In this document: in pieces, positions 6,263 to 14,318 of the stretch
Position numbering within the stretch: position 1 is the first letter of the stretch
Layout of the letters: every line of letters starts with the position of its first letter
From: CAWEZN01 sp964498015
GTDB taxonomy: Bacteria; Zixibacteria; MSB-5A5; GN15; PGXB01
NCBI GenBank assembly: GCA_964498015.1
Contig: CAZCFT010000067.1
Span: 1-14,443 of the forward strand
Reading direction: 5' to 3'
DNA length: 14,443 bases
Notes under the pieces: model-generated
What the model saw: the letters and a program-made list of their open reading frames with translations, nothing else
What the model was told of the DNA's origin: nothing
Databases searched by the model: none
Translations under genes and position numbers: made by a program

Positions 6263-6327
6263 ACCGAATTAAATGTATAACCTTGTGAGTCGAAATCTTT
6301 GATAATTTTGGCTCTTATGGAATTTAT

Positions 6328-7599
6328 ATGCTCGATATTAAATTTATTCGCGAAAACCCGAAACTGGTCAAAACCGCAATTAAAAACAAGAACGAATCAG
6401 CCGACATCGACCGGATTCTGGAAATTGACCGACAGAGAAGAAATATCATCGCCGAGGTCGAAAAACTAAAGGCCCTGCGCAATTCCGCCAGCGAACAGAT
6501 TGCGGTCAAAAAAAGAAACAAGCAAGATGCCACCGAAGATATCGCCCGCATGAAAGAAGTCGGCGACAAAATCGCCTCTCTGGATAATGACCTCCGCGGA
6601 ATCGATGAGAAATTGGAACAACTTCTTAAATGGGTGCCCAATATCCCTCATCCGTCCGTGCCTGTCGGCGGTGAAGACAATAATGTCACGGTCAAAGAGT
6701 GGGGGCAGATTCCCCAATTCAATTTCAAACTACTCACCCATTGGGAATTGGGCGACAAATTCAACATCCTGGATCTCCCGGCGGCTGCCAAAATCGCCGG
6801 CTCCGGATTTTATGTCTTAAAAGGGCTCGGCGCCAAGCTCCAGCGCGCGCTGGTCAATTTCATGCTCGACACCCATATCAAAGATGGCTTCACCGAAATC
6901 CATGCCCCTTATTTGGCCAACACCGAAACCATGACCGGCACCGGCCAGCTTCCCAAACTCGCCGAAGATATGTATAAACTGCAGGATGAAAACCTCTACT
7001 TGATACCTACCGCCGAGGTCCCCGTTACCAATCTGCACCGAGATGAAATCCTTTCCGAAGACCAATTGCCCTTGTACTATGTTGCCCATACTCCTTGTTT
7101 CCGTCGCGAAGCCGGCGCCGCCGGCAAAGACACGCGTGGGATGATTAGAGTACATCAGTTTGACAAAGTCGAAATGGTCAAAATAGTCCATCCGGATAAA
7201 TCGTATGAAGAGCACGAAACCCTTCTTCAGCAGGCGGAAAAAATAATTCAGGCATTAAAGATTCCATATCGGGTGAGATTATTGGCCACCGGCGACCTTT
7301 CATTTGCCGGCGCCAAGTGCTATGATATCGAAATCTGGTCGGCCGGATTGGGAAAATATCTTGAGGTGTCCTCTGTCTCCAATTTCGAATCATTTCAAGC
7401 CCGCCGGATGAACACCCGTTTCCGTGACAAAGACAAGAAAGTGCATTATGTGCATACCCTAAATGGTTCCGGGGTAGCTCTTCCCCGCCTGCTTATCACC
7501 GTATTGGAAAATAATCAGACCGAATATGGAACCATCTTGATACCTGAAGCTATCCGCTCCTACATGGGCGGAATCGCAGAGATAACCAAGAGTGGATAA
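6328..7599 (+). CDS. serS: Seryl-tRNA synthetase
   Basis: A 423-residue class II synthetase that charges tRNA-Ser (and tRNA-Sec) with serine. Residues about 25-100 form the long antiparallel coiled coil (EIDRQRRNIIAEVEKLKALRNSA ...) that grips the tRNA long variable arm. The catalytic domain shows PTAEVPV (227-233), motif 2 CFRREAGAAGKDTRGMIRVHQF (257-278) and motif 3 LNGSGVALPRLLITVLENNQ (378-397). Length is typical. ATG 6328 gives the standard MLDIKFIRENP start; the ribosome binding site is weak. The stop overlaps the start of the following kinase by 8 bp, implying a shared transcript. Confidence 0.98.
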   Translation: MLDIKFIRENPKLVKTAIKNKNESADIDRILEIDRQRRNIIAEVEKLKALRNSASEQIAVKKRNKQDATEDIARMKEVGDKIASLDNDLRGIDEKLEQLLKWVPNIPHPSVPVGGEDNNVTVKEWGQIPQFNFKLLTHWELGDKFNILDLPAAAKIAGSGFYVLKGLGAKLQRALVNFMLDTHIKDGFTEIHAPYLANTETMTGTGQLPKLAEDMYKLQDENLYLIPTAEVPVTNLHRDEILSEDQLPLYYVAHTPCFRREAGAAGKDTRGMIRVHQFDKVEMVKIVHPDKSYEEHETLLQQAEKIIQALKIPYRVRLLATGDLSFAGAKCYDIEIWSAGLGKYLEVSSVSNFESFQARRMNTRFRDKDKKVHYVHTLNGSGVALPRLLITVLENNQTEYGTILIPEAIRSYMGGIAEITKSG

Positions 7600-8833
7600 G
7601 AAAAGCAACTTGAAATTCGCCATAACCGGCACAACATTATTCAAGCTATTCCTAATCAGCGGAATAATCTTAATCTCCATTGTCTTTGTCTGGTACACTT
7701 TAAGGGTGATAGACCAGCTCGAGCAGGATGCCGAACGGATGGTGACTTCCTATGTCAAATTATGGCAACTGGCCGCCAGCGATAACACCTCCGGCGGCGA
7801 GGTGCAGGTCATTTTCGAGGAAGTTATCAAGAAGGCCAATTTCCCGGTAATCATCGCCGACCTCGAAGACAAACCGATTTTCTGGCGAAATATTGATGGA
7901 ATCGCCGACAACGAACCTTCGCCGGAGTCCCTGCGCAGAGTGAAAGCGCTATTGGCCGCAATCAAAAAATCACGCGGCGAAATTCCGCTGAAATATGGAG
8001 ACAAAATCATCAATTATTTTTACTACGGCGATTCTCCAGTCATAAGACAGCTTCAATTGATGCCGTTTATCGAAATCGGCCTGGTAGGGCTATTTATCCT
8101 TGTCGGATTCATAGGATTTCAGAATATCCGCCGCTCTGAAGAGCGACATATCTGGGTCGGCATGGCCAAAGAAACGGCGCATCAACTCGGCACGCCAATT
8201 TCTTCCCTGATGGGTTGGCTGGAGATCATTTTCGAGCGGTGCAAAACCGGCAAATCAGACGATAAACTCGCCGGGCTCAGCGATGAGGAAATTTTCCGTC
8301 AGATGCAAACCGATGTCAACCGGCTTCAAAACGTCGCCAATCGGTTCGGACAAATCGGCTCTATGCCGGAATTGAAAGATACCGATATCAATGGTATTCT
8401 CGAAGAGACAGCGTCATATTACCGCAAAAGACTCCCTTTTGGCGGACGGGGAACGCAGATCAATTGCAAATTGTCGCCTCTCCCATCTATTCGCGCCAAT
8501 AGACAACTGATCTGCTGGGCAGTCGAAAATCTTATTAAGAACAGCCTGCAGGCGGTCAACGCCCAAAATGGCCGAATCGAATTAATTTCTTCTCTGGGAA
8601 AAGAATCCAAATCAGTGGTCATTCAGGCTATTGATAATGGCTCCGGCATACCCCCGGCCTACGCCCGCAAACTTTTCCGCCCGGGATTTACTACCAAGAA
8701 ACGTGGTTGGGGACTGGGATTGACGCTGGCGAAAAGAATCGTGGAAGAATATCATGGCGGAAGAATCGTCTTGATGAAATCGCGGCCGGGTGAAACCATT
8801 TTTCAGATAACTTTGCCGATAAAAAAAATATAG
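7592..8833 (+). CDS. Membrane histidine kinase of the HQLGTP type, PorY-like
   Basis: A 413-residue sensor kinase. TM1 is about residues 14-36 and TM2 about 158-178, enclosing a roughly 120-residue extracytoplasmic domain with a PAS-like stretch (ANFPVIIADLEDKPIFWRNID). The H-box is WVGMAKETAHQLGTPISSL with phospho-acceptor His197; the N-box ENLIKNSLQAV has Asn313 and Asn317; ATP-lid motifs are DNGSGIP (348-354), FRPGFTTKK and GWGLGLTLAKRIV. There is no HAMP or receiver domain. GTG 7592 overlaps the serS end by 8 bp; a TTG at 7610 is an alternative. The next gene encodes a PorX-like regulator, its likely phosphotransfer partner, which is why I call it PorY-like; the pairing is inferred from adjacency and family. 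Confidence 0.9.
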   Translation: MDKKSNLKFAITGTTLFKLFLISGIILISIVFVWYTLRVIDQLEQDAERMVTSYVKLWQLAASDNTSGGEVQVIFEEVIKKANFPVIIADLEDKPIFWRNIDGIADNEPSPESLRRVKALLAAIKKSRGEIPLKYGDKIINYFYYGDSPVIRQLQLMPFIEIGLVGLFILVGFIGFQNIRRSEERHIWVGMAKETAHQLGTPISSLMGWLEIIFERCKTGKSDDKLAGLSDEEIFRQMQTDVNRLQNVANRFGQIGSMPELKDTDINGILEETASYYRKRLPFGGRGTQINCKLSPLPSIRANRQLICWAVENLIKNSLQAVNAQNGRIELISSLGKESKSVVIQAIDNGSGIPPAYARKLFRPGFTTKKRGWGLGLTLAKRIVEEYHGGRIVLMKSRPGETIFQITLPIKKI

Positions 8834-8923
8834 CTGGACTATTTATATTTTATTAAGGAACAAACCCCTTTCCGGGGATATTTGATAGAAACACAATAAC
8901 AGGAAGAAGCGAAAATTTAGAAT

Positions 8924-10474
8924 ATGATAAAAAAGAAAATCCTCTGGGTCGATGACGAAATAGAATCCCTTAAACCGCATATTCTATTCCTTGAACAAAA
9001 GGGATTTGAGCTGTCAACTTCTACATCGGGTGATGAGGCTGTCGCGCGGGTGGCCAAAGAGTCATTCGATCTGATTCTTCTGGATGAAATGATGCCCGGC
9101 AAGGATGGTTTGACCACTCTCGAGGAAATAAAAGAAATAAATCCTCACTTGCCGGTGGTAATGGTCACCAAATCGGAAGAAGAGACCCTGATGATTGAGG
9201 CTATCGGCCAAAAAATAGACGACTACCTGACCAAACCGGTTAATCCATCTCAGGCGCTGATGGTTGCCAAGCGGATTTTAGACACCAAGAAAATCATCTC
9301 CGAAAGTCAGATGAAACGATATATCACCGAGATTAATCGTTTCAACCAGAAGCTCTATGGCGCCATGGAACCGAAAGATTGGCAGGAGGCGGCAAAGCTG
9401 TTGGCCAGCTGGGATATTGAACTTGATGACTCCCCGGACGAAGGATTGACGCAGACCCATATCGGCGCTCGAAAAGAGTGGAATAACGCCTTCACCAAGT
9501 ATCTCGATAGAAATTATAAAAACTGGGTCAATTCTAAAGACCGCCCCACTCTCTCTCCTGACGTGCTGAAAAAATATATGGTCCCTTTGCTGAAAGCGGG
9601 GCGTAAAGTACTTTTACTGGTTGTTGACTGTATGCGACTCGACCAGTGGATGGCAGTCGAATCCCTCGCCTCGAAATTTTACAATATCGAAAGAGATACT
9701 TATTTCTCCATCTTGCCGTCAGCCACCCCCTTTGCCCGCAATGCCCTTTTCTCAGGGCTTTTTCCCGATGACATCGCCCGCGATTACCCCGACAATTATC
9801 GGGACGGAGATGAGGGTTCTCTCAATCGCAGTGAGGATATATTATTGGCCGATTTTGCCCGGCGGGAAAAAATAAATCTAACATCCGCCGTTAGATATGA
9901 AAAGATTTTTGATAATACCGAAGGCGAAACTCTGGCCAAAAGAGTCTCTGATTACTATAAGTCAGATCTGGTCGCCTTTGTTTTCAATTTCCTCGATATC
10001 ATGGCCCACGGTCGCTCCAACAATATCATTCTGAAGGAAATCGCCGGAAGCGAGGCGGCCTTCCGCTCTCTGATGAAAAGCTGGTTCACTTACTCGCCCC
10101 TGTTCTCAATCATAAAATCATTCGCGGAGAAAAAAGAATTCACTATCATCATTACTTCCGATCACGGTTCGGTTCTCTGCTCCCGCGGCACCCTTGCCCA
10201 CGGAAAGCGGGATACTTCCACCAACCTCCGATACAAATACGGGGATAATCTTAACTGCGACCCCAAGAATGCTCTTTTAATCAAGAGTCCCGCTGAATAT
10301 CGTCTGCCGCGGTTCAATCTGGCGACTACCTATATAATCGCTAAAGAGGATTATTACTTTGTCTATCCGAATAAGTACAATGAATATATCCGACAATTTT
10401 ATAACTCCTTCCAGCACGGCGGAATTTCATTGGAGGAAATGGTCGTACCAATAGCCATTATGACCCCCAAGTGA
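8924..10474 (+). CDS. porX: PorX-like response regulator with PglZ phosphatase-fold domain
   Basis: A 516-residue fusion. Residues 4-120 are a receiver: acidic pair Asp10/Asp11, phospho-acceptor Asp54 (LILLDEMMPG), Thr82, Lys104 (LTKP). A helical linker (about 125-205) leads to a PglZ domain of the alkaline phosphatase superfamily: LLVVDCMRLDQW (231-242; Asp235), PSATPFARNALFSG (265-278; Thr268 the likely nucleophile), NFLDIMAHGRS (355-365; Asp358, His362), ITSDHGSV (410-417; Asp413, His414) and STNLRYKYGDNL (432-443). All likely metal ligands are kept, so it should be an active phosphodiesterase. There is no DNA-binding domain. In Bacteroidetes PorX controls type IX secretion and cleaves oligonucleotides. 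It lies 90 bp after the kinase and overlaps the tsaE frame if that uses GTG. Orthology to PorX is strong; its output here is unknown. Confidence 0.9.
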   Translation: MIKKKILWVDDEIESLKPHILFLEQKGFELSTSTSGDEAVARVAKESFDLILLDEMMPGKDGLTTLEEIKEINPHLPVVMVTKSEEETLMIEAIGQKIDDYLTKPVNPSQALMVAKRILDTKKIISESQMKRYITEINRFNQKLYGAMEPKDWQEAAKLLASWDIELDDSPDEGLTQTHIGARKEWNNAFTKYLDRNYKNWVNSKDRPTLSPDVLKKYMVPLLKAGRKVLLLVVDCMRLDQWMAVESLASKFYNIERDTYFSILPSATPFARNALFSGLFPDDIARDYPDNYRDGDEGSLNRSEDILLADFARREKINLTSAVRYEKIFDNTEGETLAKRVSDYYKSDLVAFVFNFLDIMAHGRSNNIILKEIAGSEAAFRSLMKSWFTYSPLFSIIKSFAEKKEFTIIITSDHGSVLCSRGTLAHGKRDTSTNLRYKYGDNLNCDPKNALLIKSPAEYRLPRFNLATTYIIAKEDYYFVYPNKYNEYIRQFYNSFQHGGISLEEMVVPIAIMTPK

Positions 10475-10476
10475 AC

Positions 10477-10923
10477 ATGACAATGCGGGAAAGTCGCGTT
10501 CTCATTTCGAATTCAATGGAGCAGACAATCGAGGCGGGAAGAAATCTGGCCGCCATTCTGAAAGCCGGAGATATTTTGGTCTTGACCGGGCCTCTCGGAG
10601 CCGGCAAAACATGCTTGATTAAGGGAATAGCGCTGGGCCTCGGCATAAAGGAAGATGATGTAAAATCTCCCTCTTTCACCCTTGTCAATGAATATTATGG
10701 CAGGTCTATTCCTTTTTATCATCTTGACCTCTATCGAATGAAAGAAGTGACCGAGCTTTACAATATCGGATGGGACGATTATCTTATGCGGAATGGAATC
10801 GTGGCAATCGAATGGGGCGAAAAAGCGAAAGATTTCCTGCCGAAAGAGAGAATTGAAATAAGAATCGAAATCGTCTCCGAAGATATGCGTAGGCTCTATA
10901 TCAACTTTATCAATAACCATTAA
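10477..10923 (+). CDS. tsaE: tRNA t6A biosynthesis ATPase TsaE
   Basis: A 148-residue P-loop ATPase (YjeE family) that drives turnover of the TsaB/TsaD complex making N6-threonylcarbamoyladenosine at A37 of ANN-decoding tRNAs. It shows the Walker A GPLGAGKT (38-45), the switch-like SPSFTLVNEYY (64-74), HLDLYR (82-87) and IEWGEKA (111-117), all TsaE signatures. Possible starts are GTG 10471 (overlapping the porX stop by 4 bp), ATG 10477 and ATG 10483; none has a clear ribosome site. Followed by tsaB after a gap of about 97 bp containing a palindromic repeat. Confidence 0.95.
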   Translation: MTMRESRVLISNSMEQTIEAGRNLAAILKAGDILVLTGPLGAGKTCLIKGIALGLGIKEDDVKSPSFTLVNEYYGRSIPFYHLDLYRMKEVTELYNIGWDDYLMRNGIVAIEWGEKAKDFLPKERIEIRIEIVSEDMRRLYINFINNH

Positions 10924-10978
10924 GAATATGACCCAATGCATGCAACAATATGAAGCCAATTGCAGGGCTGGGTCTGAA

Positions 10979-11010
10979 TTCCGCCGCAGGCGGAAGAGCA
11001 TCCTGTCTGC
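10979..11010. repeat. Short palindromic repeat ahead of tsaB, copy 1
   Basis: TTCCGCC-GCA-GGCGGAA (10979-10995) is a perfect 7-bp hairpin with a 3-nt loop, followed by AT-C-CTGTC-GC-like sequence to 11010. The same order of elements, TCCGC, loop, GCGGA, then AT(C/T)CTGTC(T/C)GC, recurs at 14337-14364. It fills the only sizeable gap between tsaE and tsaB and could shape the mRNA around the tsaB start, or simply be an inserted repeat. Confidence 0.55.
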
Positions 11011-11020
11011 GTAGTACGCT

Positions 11021-11689
11021 ATGAAACATCAGCCCGACAGATTCCTCATCATCGACAGCGCCTCCAGCGCCGCCATGCGTATCGGCTTATCACTGAACAT
11101 GCAAACGATTTCCCATCGCGAAATTCAGGAGCGGCTTCAATATTCAGAAATGATCTTCAAAATGATTGATGAGTTATTGCGAAAAGAGGGTTTGAAAATC
11201 GACGCCCTTACGGGCATCATTGTCTCTACCGGGCCCGGCTCCTTCACTGGACTACGAGTTGGCATGGCCGCGGCTAAAGGGTTGGCGATGGCCCTTAATA
11301 TTCCGCTGGTCGGCGTCTCCATATTCAAGGCAGTGCGTGAAAGATTATCTCAGAAATATGAAAAGACAGCCGTTATCATTCCCTCGCGGCGGGATGAATA
11401 TTATTTCGGCCTAATCGGATCATCCGAATTAGATGAAAACAACATAGAGGTCGTTTCCGCAGAAGACTTGAGAGAGCGCATCGGCAATGCCCCTGTCCTG
11501 GCAATTGATTGCAATCCTGACAATTTCGAAAAGATATCCGACAATATAATCACAAATCCAAATGATCAGCTGAATATCAGCGACTTCTATCACGCCGGAC
11601 GGAATAAACTTGAATCATCCGGCCCGGACGATATTTTCCGTCTGGAGCCGCTTTATGTCCAAAGATTCCCGGCTCAAAAACCTCAATGA
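11021..11689 (+). CDS. tsaB: tRNA t6A biosynthesis protein TsaB
   Basis: A 222-residue ASKHA-fold protein that pairs with TsaD as the scaffold of the threonylcarbamoyl transferase. Diagnostic stretches are FLIIDSASSAAMRIGLS (8-24), corresponding to the usual ILAIDTS start, and STGPGSFTGLRVGMAAAKGLA (69-89). Length is normal. ATG 11021 is the first start after an in-frame TAG at 11012-11014 and has no Shine-Dalgarno; the palindromic repeat ends about 10 bp upstream. It shares ATGA with the next gene, so rimI is translationally coupled. TsaD, the catalytic partner, is not in the window. Confidence 0.94.
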   Translation: MKHQPDRFLIIDSASSAAMRIGLSLNMQTISHREIQERLQYSEMIFKMIDELLRKEGLKIDALTGIIVSTGPGSFTGLRVGMAAAKGLAMALNIPLVGVSIFKAVRERLSQKYEKTAVIIPSRRDEYYFGLIGSSELDENNIEVVSAEDLRERIGNAPVLAIDCNPDNFEKISDNIITNPNDQLNISDFYHAGRNKLESSGPDDIFRLEPLYVQRFPAQKPQ

Positions 11690-12159
11690 ATTCGATCGAT
11701 AGTTCAAAGCAAGATCTAATTATCAGACCGATGACACGGTCGGATATTGCGCAAATCGTCCTTCTGGAAACCAGAATCTTCCCCGACCCCTGGCCAGCGG
11801 CCGCATTTGAGGAGGAACTTGGCCGGGATTATCGAGGCATCATGGTCGCCGAAATCAATACCACATTGGCCGGATATGCCGGATATATCATAGCGGCCGG
11901 CGAGGCTCAGCTTACCAATATCGGAGTCGCTCCCGAGTTCAGGGGAAAATCTGTTGCCAAATTGCTTTTAAAGAATATCTTAGAAATCGGCAAGAAGGCC
12001 GGATGTGATTATATTTTTTTGGATGTGCGGCCAAGCAATAAGGCCGCCATTAATCTATATGTCAAGTCCGGTTTTATTGAACTTTATCGAAGGCCAAGTT
12101 ATTATCGGATACCCCCTGAGGATGCCATCGTTATGGTGAAAAACCTCATGGATGAGTGA
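11686..12159 (+). CDS. rimI: RimI-like ribosomal-protein-alanine N-acetyltransferase
   Basis: A 157-residue GNAT acetyltransferase. It has the RimI-type LETRIFPDPWPAAAFEEEL (27-45; Glu28 with PW), the core strand TNIGVAPEFRGKSVAKLLL (77-95) and the late NKAAINLYVKSGF (118-130) typical of RimI. The acetyl-CoA loop RGKSVA (86-91) has Ser where the usual R/Q-x-x-G-x-G/A has Gly, a mild departure. RimI acetylates the N-terminus of ribosomal protein S18 in E. coli; the position directly after tsaB (ATGA overlap) matches the common tsaB-rimI pairing and supports the name. Another N-acetyltransferase substrate cannot be excluded. Confidence 0.88.
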   Translation: MNSIDSSKQDLIIRPMTRSDIAQIVLLETRIFPDPWPAAAFEEELGRDYRGIMVAEINTTLAGYAGYIIAAGEAQLTNIGVAPEFRGKSVAKLLLKNILEIGKKAGCDYIFLDVRPSNKAAINLYVKSGFIELYRRPSYYRIPPEDAIVMVKNLMDE

Positions 12160-12168
12160 TAGCTAATT

Positions 12169-13008
12169 ATGGAATGGTTCAGGAAAGCCAAAGAAGGATT
12201 GACCCGTCAGGAGAAAAAGGAAATCCCCGACGGCCTCTGGTCAAAATGCTCTTCGTGTGGCGAGATTATTTATACCAGGCAACTTGAAGCTAATTTTTGG
12301 GTTTGCCCCAATTGCCAATTCCATTTTCGAATTTCCAGCAAGAAATATATAAAAATCCTTCTTGACGACGGCAAATTGGAGGAGTTTGACGCCAATTTGG
12401 AGTCGATGGACCCTCTGAAGTTCAAAGATTCAAAGAAATACACCGATAGGATTAAATCCGCCCAGGCTAAGTCCGGCCTGAGTGATGCCGTCATTTGCGG
12501 CCTCGGTTCCATTGATTCAATCAAGATTTCATTTTCCATAATGGATTTTGAATTCATCGGCGGCTCAATGGGATCGGTCGTAGGTGAGAAAATGGCCCGC
12601 GCTATCGAACGGGCTATTGAAAAAGATATCCCCCTGATAATCGTCTCTTGCTCTGGCGGAGCCCGTATGCAGGAGGGGATATTGTCTTTGATGCAAATGG
12701 CCAAAACCTCCGCCCTACTGGCGATTCTGGCAGAAAGGAAACTCCCTTTCATTTCGGTTCTGACCAATCCCACTACCGCCGGAGTAATGGCCAGCTATGC
12801 CTCGCTCGGCGATGTCATAATTGCTGAACCAAAGGCTCTTCTCGGATTCGCTGGCCCCCGAGTCATCCAGCAAACTATTGGACAAGACCTCCCCCCCGGA
12901 TTTCAATCATCAGAATTTTTTATGGATAAAGGATTCTTGGATAGGATCGTCGAACGGAGTCAACTTCGAGAAACACTGGCTCTCTTGCTAAAATATTTCC
13001 AGAGATAA
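12169..13008 (+). CDS. accD: Acetyl-CoA carboxylase carboxyltransferase subunit beta
   Basis: A 279-residue subunit that, with AccA, transfers the carboxyl group from biotin to acetyl-CoA to make malonyl-CoA, the first step of fatty-acid synthesis. The N-terminus carries the C4 zinc ribbon (Cys27 and Cys30 in CSSC, Cys46 and Cys49 in CPNC). The crotonase-type core includes SGGARMQEG (162-170) and NPTTAGVMASYASLGD (200-215); the last is usually P-T-x-G-G-V-x-A-S, here with Ala for the first Gly. Length is typical for a separate beta subunit. It starts 9 bp after rimI and ends 5 bp before folC. Confidence 0.97.
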   Translation: MEWFRKAKEGLTRQEKKEIPDGLWSKCSSCGEIIYTRQLEANFWVCPNCQFHFRISSKKYIKILLDDGKLEEFDANLESMDPLKFKDSKKYTDRIKSAQAKSGLSDAVICGLGSIDSIKISFSIMDFEFIGGSMGSVVGEKMARAIERAIEKDIPLIIVSCSGGARMQEGILSLMQMAKTSALLAILAERKLPFISVLTNPTTAGVMASYASLGDVIIAEPKALLGFAGPRVIQQTIGQDLPPGFQSSEFFMDKGFLDRIVERSQLRETLALLLKYFQR

Positions 13009-13013
13009 TCTGC

Positions 13014-14318
13014 ATGCGAAATTCAGACAGCCGATATAAATCGGCCTTGCGATATATTCTATCCCGTGAGATATTTGGAGTGAAGCTGGGGTTGGAGAAT
13101 ATCTCCCGCTTTCTGGATTATCTCGGCAATCCTGAAAAAAAATTCCCCTCCGTGCATATTGCCGGAACCAATGGCAAAGGTTCCACCGCGGCTTATCTTG
13201 ATTCAATCCTTCGTCAGGCCGGCTACAAGACCGGCATCTTCACGTCACCCCATCTGGTAGATTTCACAGAACGGATCAGAGTCAACGCCAGTCAGGTCAG
13301 TGAACAATATGTCACAAATTTTATCGAGGAGCATAAGAAAACCATCTCCAGATACAAGATAACTTTCTTTGAACTCTGCACCGCTTTGGCTTTCAGCTAT
13401 TTTGCGGACAAGAAAGTCGATATCGCCATAATCGAAACCGGCTTGGGGGGAAGACTTGATGCCACCAATACGCTTACCCCTCTTCTCTCAATCATTACCG
13501 ACATATCTTATGACCACACCCATATTCTTGGCAAGACCCTTCGCAAGATCGCTTTTGAAAAGGCCGGTATCATTAAGAAGGGTGTGCCGATCCTGACCGG
13601 CATTCTTCCTCCTTCCGCCGCTCATGAAATAGATCGCATCCGGCGTCAGAAAAAATCGCCGCTCCATCGGCTCATGGCAAAAAATTTCTCTGAAGCAGAT
13701 AAACCTTTTATTTTCCACTTCCATCATGGTAATCAGGATCTTAGAAAATTGGAATCATCCCTGCCCGGTAAACATCAAATCCTGAACGCCTCGTTGTCAA
13801 TCAGAGCTCTCCAAATACTGAGAGCGTCCGGTTTTGCAGTTTCCCTATCTCATATCCGAGAAGGATTGAAGAAAACCGTCTGGCCCGGCCGATTTCAAAC
13901 CTTGAAACAGAAAGGAAAACCAACGGTTATATTGGACGTAGGACATAACCCGGCAGGATTTAAGGCTATGATGAATTGTTTTAAAACCCTTTACCCCGGC
14001 CGCAAAGCGGATATTATTATTGGAATGGTCAACTTCAAGGATCTAAAAAAATCCCTGGCTTGCATTCCGCCCATAGCACGGAAGGTAGCAGTGACTCGGC
14101 TTAAAACCCACCGTAGCGCCAAACCCACCGATATGGCTCGAATCCTCCGCTCAAAAAAAGCGCCGGTGGCCATTTCAAGCTCCATAACTTCAGCGGCCCA
14201 AAAAATGATTAACTCTGCCGAGACTGACGATATTATTATTGTTTGCGGTTCACATTATGGCGTCGGAGAATTTATTGCCAATCAGAAAAAAATCTATGCC
14301 GCCAAGAAAGGGAATTAA
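13014..14318 (+). CDS. folC: Bifunctional folylpolyglutamate / dihydrofolate synthase
   Basis: A 434-residue Mur-ligase-family enzyme adding glutamate to dihydropteroate or folates with ATP. It has the P-loop HIAGTNGKGSTAAYL (48-62), the folate loop TSPHLVDFTERIRVN (77-91), ETGLGGRLDATN (141-152), SYDHTHILG (165-173), the EKAGIIKKGVP lysine motif (Lys183) and the C-terminal LDVGHNPAGFKAM (307-319). ATG 13014 lies 5 bp after accD; accD-folC adjacency is common in other bacteria. The last 23 bp overlap the start of the next reading frame. Confidence 0.96.
   Translation: MRNSDSRYKSALRYILSREIFGVKLGLENISRFLDYLGNPEKKFPSVHIAGTNGKGSTAAYLDSILRQAGYKTGIFTSPHLVDFTERIRVNASQVSEQYVTNFIEEHKKTISRYKITFFELCTALAFSYFADKKVDIAIIETGLGGRLDATNTLTPLLSIITDISYDHTHILGKTLRKIAFEKAGIIKKGVPILTGILPPSAAHEIDRIRRQKKSPLHRLMAKNFSEADKPFIFHFHHGNQDLRKLESSLPGKHQILNASLSIRALQILRASGFAVSLSHIREGLKKTVWPGRFQTLKQKGKPTVILDVGHNPAGFKAMMNCFKTLYPGRKADIIIGMVNFKDLKKSLACIPPIARKVAVTRLKTHRSAKPTDMARILRSKKAPVAISSSITSAAQKMINSAETDDIIIVCGSHYGVGEFIANQKKIYAAKKGN

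Noticed and set aside
8865..8877. CCCC-TTTCC-GGGG hairpin between the kinase and the PorX-like gene
   Set aside because: Only four pairs and no U-tract on the plus strand, so too weak to call a terminator splitting the pair.
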